From: Gemmatimonadota bacterium
GTDB lineage: Bacteria > Gemmatimonadota > Gemmatimonadetes > Longimicrobiales > RSA9
DNA: 7,636 nucleotides
Assembly (NCBI GenBank): GCA_016207445.1
Contig: JACQPS010000353.1
Location: 1-7,636 of the forward strand
Direction of reading: 5' to 3'
Made by a program: the position numbers and the translations under genes. A model generated the notes under the pieces. It was not told the origin of the DNA and made no database searches. It saw nothing but the letters and a program-made list of their open reading frames with translations. Shown piece after piece: positions 5,339 through 7,636 of the stretch (position 1 is the first letter of the stretch; each line of letters starts with the position of its first letter).

Positions 5339-5869
5339 CTGGGCGACTGGAAGCGCGCGTGGCGCGACGCCGTCGAGAACTTCCGGCGCGAGCTCGACGC
5401 GGACGACGTCGGCCCCGAGGCCGCCGGGGACCGCCGGCTCGCGGCCATGCGCCGCGACCTGGCCGCGGCGCGCACGGAGGTGCGGCGGCTGGATCAGGAG
5501 CTGGCGCGCGTGCGCGAGCAACTCGAGCAGGAGCGGCAGGAAGAGCAGAACTGCCGCCGCCGCGAGGGTCTCGCGCGGCAGATCGCCGACGAGGAGACCG
5601 CCCGTCTGGCCAGCGAGTTCGCGGGCCGGCACGCCGAGCGTGCCGCCGTGCTCGAACGCAAGGTGGAGGTGCTGGCCGCCGAGCAGGCGCTACGCGCCCG
5701 CGATCTAGCGGAGATGGAGGCCGCGCTGCGCACGCGCGTGGCGGCACGCGGGCTCGAGCTGGACGAGGAGCGCGACGATGCCGAGTTCCGGCGCCTCGAG
5801 CAGGAGGCGAAGGAGCGCGCGGCGGCGCAGCGGCTGGAAGAGCTGAAGCGGCGAATGAACCACAGTTAA
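5336..5869 (+). CDS. Coiled-coil protein of unknown function
   Basis: A 177-aa protein that is highly charged and almost entirely helical. A short N-terminal part (WKRAWRDAVENFRRELDADD, residues 5-24) precedes a long coiled coil at about residues 32-175, rich in Arg, Glu, Ala and Leu, with one Cys73. There is no signal peptide or membrane helix. The family is not recognised; similar short Glu/Arg-rich helical proteins occur as scaffolding or stress proteins. The start at 5336 is supported by a -10-like TACCTT seven bases ahead and the change to convincing coiled-coil sequence at that Met. The last codons (NHS and stop TAA) are formed by the downstream CAGTTNA repeat array, so the native C-terminus may have been altered by repeat insertion. 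It is divergent from the nucleotidyltransferase gene across 180 bp and convergent with the lipoprotein gene. Confidence 0.75.
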   Translation: MLGDWKRAWRDAVENFRRELDADDVGPEAAGDRRLAAMRRDLAAARTEVRRLDQELARVREQLEQERQEEQNCRRREGLARQIADEETARLASEFAGRHAERAAVLERKVEVLAAEQALRARDLAEMEAALRTRVAARGLELDEERDDAEFRRLEQEAKERAAAQRLEELKRRMNHS

Positions 5870-5958
5870 CAGTTCACAGTTCACAGTTGACAGTTGCTAT
5901 GACGCGCGGTGGCGCGGTCGCTCCATCACTGTTAACTGTCGACTGTAAACTGTCGACT
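5863..5958. repeat. Inverted array of 7-bp CAGTTNA units between convergent genes
   Basis: Left half 5863-5895: CAGTTAA, CAGTTCA, CAGTTCA, CAGTTGA, CAGTT. Right half 5929-5958: CTGTTAA, CTGTCGA, CTGTAAA, CTGTCGA, CT. The halves are approximate reverse complements and can pair over about 28-30 bases around a 33-base GC-rich spacer. The 7-bp period allows pairing in several registers. The array spans almost the entire gap between two convergent genes, whose stop codons are at 5867-5869 (inside it) and 5964-5966, so it may act as a two-way terminator or RNA-stabilising hairpin. Similar CAGTT-type arrays occur as dispersed repeats in environmental genomes. Confidence 0.85.
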
Positions 5959-5963
5959 TCTGC

Positions 5964-7328
5964 TCACTGACCCACCAACGCCTCCGCCGCCTGCGCCCGC
6001 TCCAGCAGCGGCGCGGCGACGCGCAGGATCTGCCGGTTCGGGTCGGTGGGGTCGCCGGGGCGGAGCAGCGTGCCGCTGCTGTACGTGCCCGTCGCGGGCG
6101 CGGCCAGTACCAGCGCGACCGTGATCGCGGCGGAATCGCCGGGCGCGAGGCGCAGCGGTCCAGCGCTGACCGAGATGCGAAGATCGTTCGGGTCCGTGGG
6201 GGCGTAGCCAATGCGCGGATGCGCGTGGTTGCCCGCCACCGACTGCGTCGCACTCAGCCAGTACCAGCCGTCCGGCTCGTTTGCATCGCCCGCCCCCCAA
6301 TCCACCCCGATGCCGCTGATCTCGCGCGGCCAGCCGTTCAGCAGCATGGTCGTGCCGGCGGGCGCCTCGAGCAGGCGCAGGCCGATCAACCCCGGCTGCC
6401 CGGCGAAGCCGCCGGCGAAGATCGGCTCGTGAAAGTCGCTGTCGTAGAGGAAGGCGAGGTTCAGATCGGCGTCGTAGCTGATCAGGTCGTCCTCGGAGAC
6501 GCCGATGTCGCCGTCCAGAGCGAACCCGACGTAGCTCGCCTCGTACGTGATGCCCGCGGGCGGCGCGACGGGGTCCATGGCGCGGTAGGCCTTCGTGGCG
6601 CTCACGTTGCGGAAGACGAGCCGAAAGACGACGACGTCGTCCACCGTCGAGCGCGCGAGCACCCGCTGCGCGATGGCGATCCCGCGCACGGTCGGCAGGC
6701 TCAGGGCTGCGCTCGTCGGGAGCACCCACGCCGTCTGCTCCAGCGTGAGGTCCCCTCCCGTTCCTGTCAGCGACGGCGCGGGCCGGCCCGCCAGATAGCG
6801 CGAGTCGTAGGGTCCCAGGCCGACGGTGTCGGCTCCCTCCGGCACGACTGCCGCGAACACGGGCGCGCCCACGGAGGCGTAGCTGTTGCCCGTCGGGCCG
6901 GGCCAGAGCAGCCCCGCGCCCTGGCCCTCGATGTAGAGGAAGAGCCCGGCCGGATTGGTCGCGAAGCGGATCCGGTTCGGTTCGAGGTAGCGCGTGATCT
7001 CGGGGCAGGTGGTGCCGCAGCGCAGCAGCAGTGAGCCGAACAGCTCCGACAGCGTGCTCGCGACCACCTGCACCCGCGCGGTGAAGCCGTAGGTAAGGCC
7101 GGCCGTGTCCAGCAGCACGCGCACCTCGTGCTCGCCTGCCTTGACGTCGCGCACCGTGTCGGGCGTGCGCAGGCCGGTCTCCCGATTGTTCACGATGATG
7201 GCGGCGCCGGGCGGATCGGAGTCGACGAACAGACCGCCCTCGGGACCGGGACCCGTCGGCCGGTCGGGCTCGCGGCAGCCGGCCAGAGCGATCAGCGCCA
7301 GCGCCGTCGCGAGAATCCGTGAAGACAT
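5964..7328 (-). CDS. PEGA-domain lipoprotein with beta-rich outer domain
   Basis: A 454-aa secreted lipoprotein. The signal sequence MSSRILATALALIALAGC has a clean lipobox (LAGC, Cys18), which fixes the start at 7328; the frame stays open much further upstream without sensible sequence. A Pro/Gly linker precedes a PEGA-like beta domain at about residues 32-76 (GGLFVDSDPPGAAIIVNN, then TPDTV...AGEHEVRVLL), a fold associated with binding the cell wall or surface. Cys104 and Cys108 lie shortly after and may pair. The remaining ~340 residues are beta-rich and unrecognised. Acidic loops (GDIGVSEDDLISYDADLN) could bind calcium. The end, AGPLRLAPGDSAAITVALVL (residues ~389-408), resembles a tail I associate with secreted Gemmatimonadota-type proteins. 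It probably sits on the outer membrane or in the periplasm as a surface or structural protein. A GC-rich hairpin lies 15-36 bases before the start codon and the ribosome-binding site is weak. Confidence 0.85.
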   Translation of the reverse strand: MSSRILATALALIALAGCREPDRPTGPGPEGGLFVDSDPPGAAIIVNNRETGLRTPDTVRDVKAGEHEVRVLLDTAGLTYGFTARVQVVASTLSELFGSLLLRCGTTCPEITRYLEPNRIRFATNPAGLFLYIEGQGAGLLWPGPTGNSYASVGAPVFAAVVPEGADTVGLGPYDSRYLAGRPAPSLTGTGGDLTLEQTAWVLPTSAALSLPTVRGIAIAQRVLARSTVDDVVVFRLVFRNVSATKAYRAMDPVAPPAGITYEASYVGFALDGDIGVSEDDLISYDADLNLAFLYDSDFHEPIFAGGFAGQPGLIGLRLLEAPAGTTMLLNGWPREISGIGVDWGAGDANEPDGWYWLSATQSVAGNHAHPRIGYAPTDPNDLRISVSAGPLRLAPGDSAAITVALVLAAPATGTYSSGTLLRPGDPTDPNRQILRVAAPLLERAQAAEALVGQ

Positions 7329-7342
7329 GCTTCTGCTCGCAC

Positions 7343-7364
7343 GCCGGCGCGCTCGTGCGCCGGC
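7343..7364. promoter_or_regulatory. GC-only hairpin in the lipoprotein leader
   Basis: GCCGGCGC (7343-7350) and GCGCCGGC (7357-7364) are perfect 8-base arms around a 6-base loop. On the minus strand this hairpin would sit just upstream of the lipoprotein start codon and could affect its translation. No T-tract follows on either strand, so it is not a classical terminator. Confidence 0.35.
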
Positions 7365-7557
7365 CACGCTCGTAGTCGCTTCAGAAGATCGAGGCCCGGA
7401 AAGCTCGCCGGCCGGCGCGCACCCGTCAATGGGCGCGCGCAGCGCAGCCATGGGCCCGATTCCATGAGGGCTCCACCCCCAGGACAAGAACGTTCGAGGC
7501 GGGAAAAATCCGACGACTTCTACTTTCTCGGAGAGTGCGCCGCCCGGGCGGCGGCGG

Positions 7558-7592
7558 TAACTTCCGGCGGCATGCTCTGGAGGATGCAATGA
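7558..7592 (+). promoter_or_regulatory. Candidate leaderless promoter with six-codon leader ORF
   Basis: TAACTT (7558-7563) is followed eight bases later by ATG (7572), which opens a six-codon frame (MLWRMQ) whose TGA overlaps the oxidoreductase ATG as ATGA (7589-7592). The Shine-Dalgarno GGAGG (7579-7583) of the main gene lies inside the leader ORF. The rest of the 260-bp divergent gap 7329-7588 contains the GC hairpin above and nothing else I can support. Confidence 0.3.
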
Positions 7593-7636
7593 AGAACACC
7601 GTTCGCGTCGGACTCATCGGCTCGCAGTTCATATCC
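7589..7636 (+). CDS. Gfo/Idh/MocA-type NAD(P)-dependent oxidoreductase, N-terminal fragment
   Basis: Only 16 codons are present before the right edge. The sequence MKNTVRVGLIGSQFIS shows the first strand and glycine loop of a Rossmann fold in the form typical of Gfo/Idh/MocA sugar dehydrogenases (VGLIGxGFI), though the middle Gly of GxGxxG is Gln here, a variation known among sugar-phosphate isomerase or dehydrogenase relatives. The start is supported by GGAGG five bases upstream. Family members oxidise or reduce sugars and inositols with NAD(P). The fragment is too short to name a substrate. Confidence 0.7.
   Translation, partial: MKNTVRVGLIGSQFIS

Noticed and set aside
5863..5958. CRISPR array
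   Set aside because: Units are only 7 bp with no spacers of regular length, and the two halves are inverted.
7329..7589. Longer start for the lipoprotein (to 541 aa)
   Set aside because: The signal peptide and lipobox only make sense with the Met at 7328; upstream residues are Arg/Pro-rich shadow sequence.

Overview
The window is a GC-rich bacterial chromosomal segment with compact genes and short intergenic gaps. It has actinobacterial/Gemmatimonadota-type fumarate reductase/succinate dehydrogenase remnants, a bacterial topoisomerase IB, a PEGA-containing lipoprotein with an LAPGDS-type tail, and two kinds of dispersed non-coding inverted repeat often seen in environmental genomes. Together these suggest a Gemmatimonadota-like soil or sediment bacterium. 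That assignment is an inference from protein style, not from a marker gene.

Layout. Positions 1-502, minus strand: the start of a copper-type P-type ATPase (cut by the window edge) preceded by a CsoR copper-sensing repressor, with a G-tract CsoR-type operator and a promoter in front. Positions 503-1562, minus strand: a damaged respiratory operon. A membrane anchor protein stops making sense after residue 100 and is joined, out of frame, to the C-terminal iron-sulfur half of an SdhB/FrdB subunit. That fragment overlaps by ATGA with a 119-aa small protein of unknown role. The flavoprotein gene expected between anchor and iron-sulfur subunit is absent. Positions 1563-1856: a good sigma-70-like promoter for the anchor gene and a ~175-bp imperfect inverted repeat of the CGCAAAG type. 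Positions 1857-2345, minus strand: a membrane-anchored CYCXC/PCYCGC-type cysteine-rich protein. Positions 2463-3467, plus strand: a complete DNA topoisomerase IB with all catalytic residues.

Positions 3520-5155, minus strand: a two-gene unit, a Pol-beta-fold nucleotidyltransferase whose 3' end overlaps the start of a calcineurin-like metallophosphoesterase. Positions 5336-5869, plus strand: a coiled-coil protein, apparently expressed from a leaderless promoter. Positions 5863-5958: an inverted array of 7-bp units that supplies the stop codon of the coiled-coil gene and fills the gap to the convergent lipoprotein gene (5964-7328, minus). Positions 7329-7636: a divergent intergenic region and the first 16 codons of a Gfo/Idh/MocA-type oxidoreductase.

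Functional themes are copper homeostasis (csoR-copA), a collapsed electron-transfer operon, DNA topology, and an uncharacterised nucleotidyltransferase-phosphoesterase pair. The pair is the best candidate for an undescribed system. The operon collapse is the clearest structural anomaly, and could be a real deletion or an assembly error.
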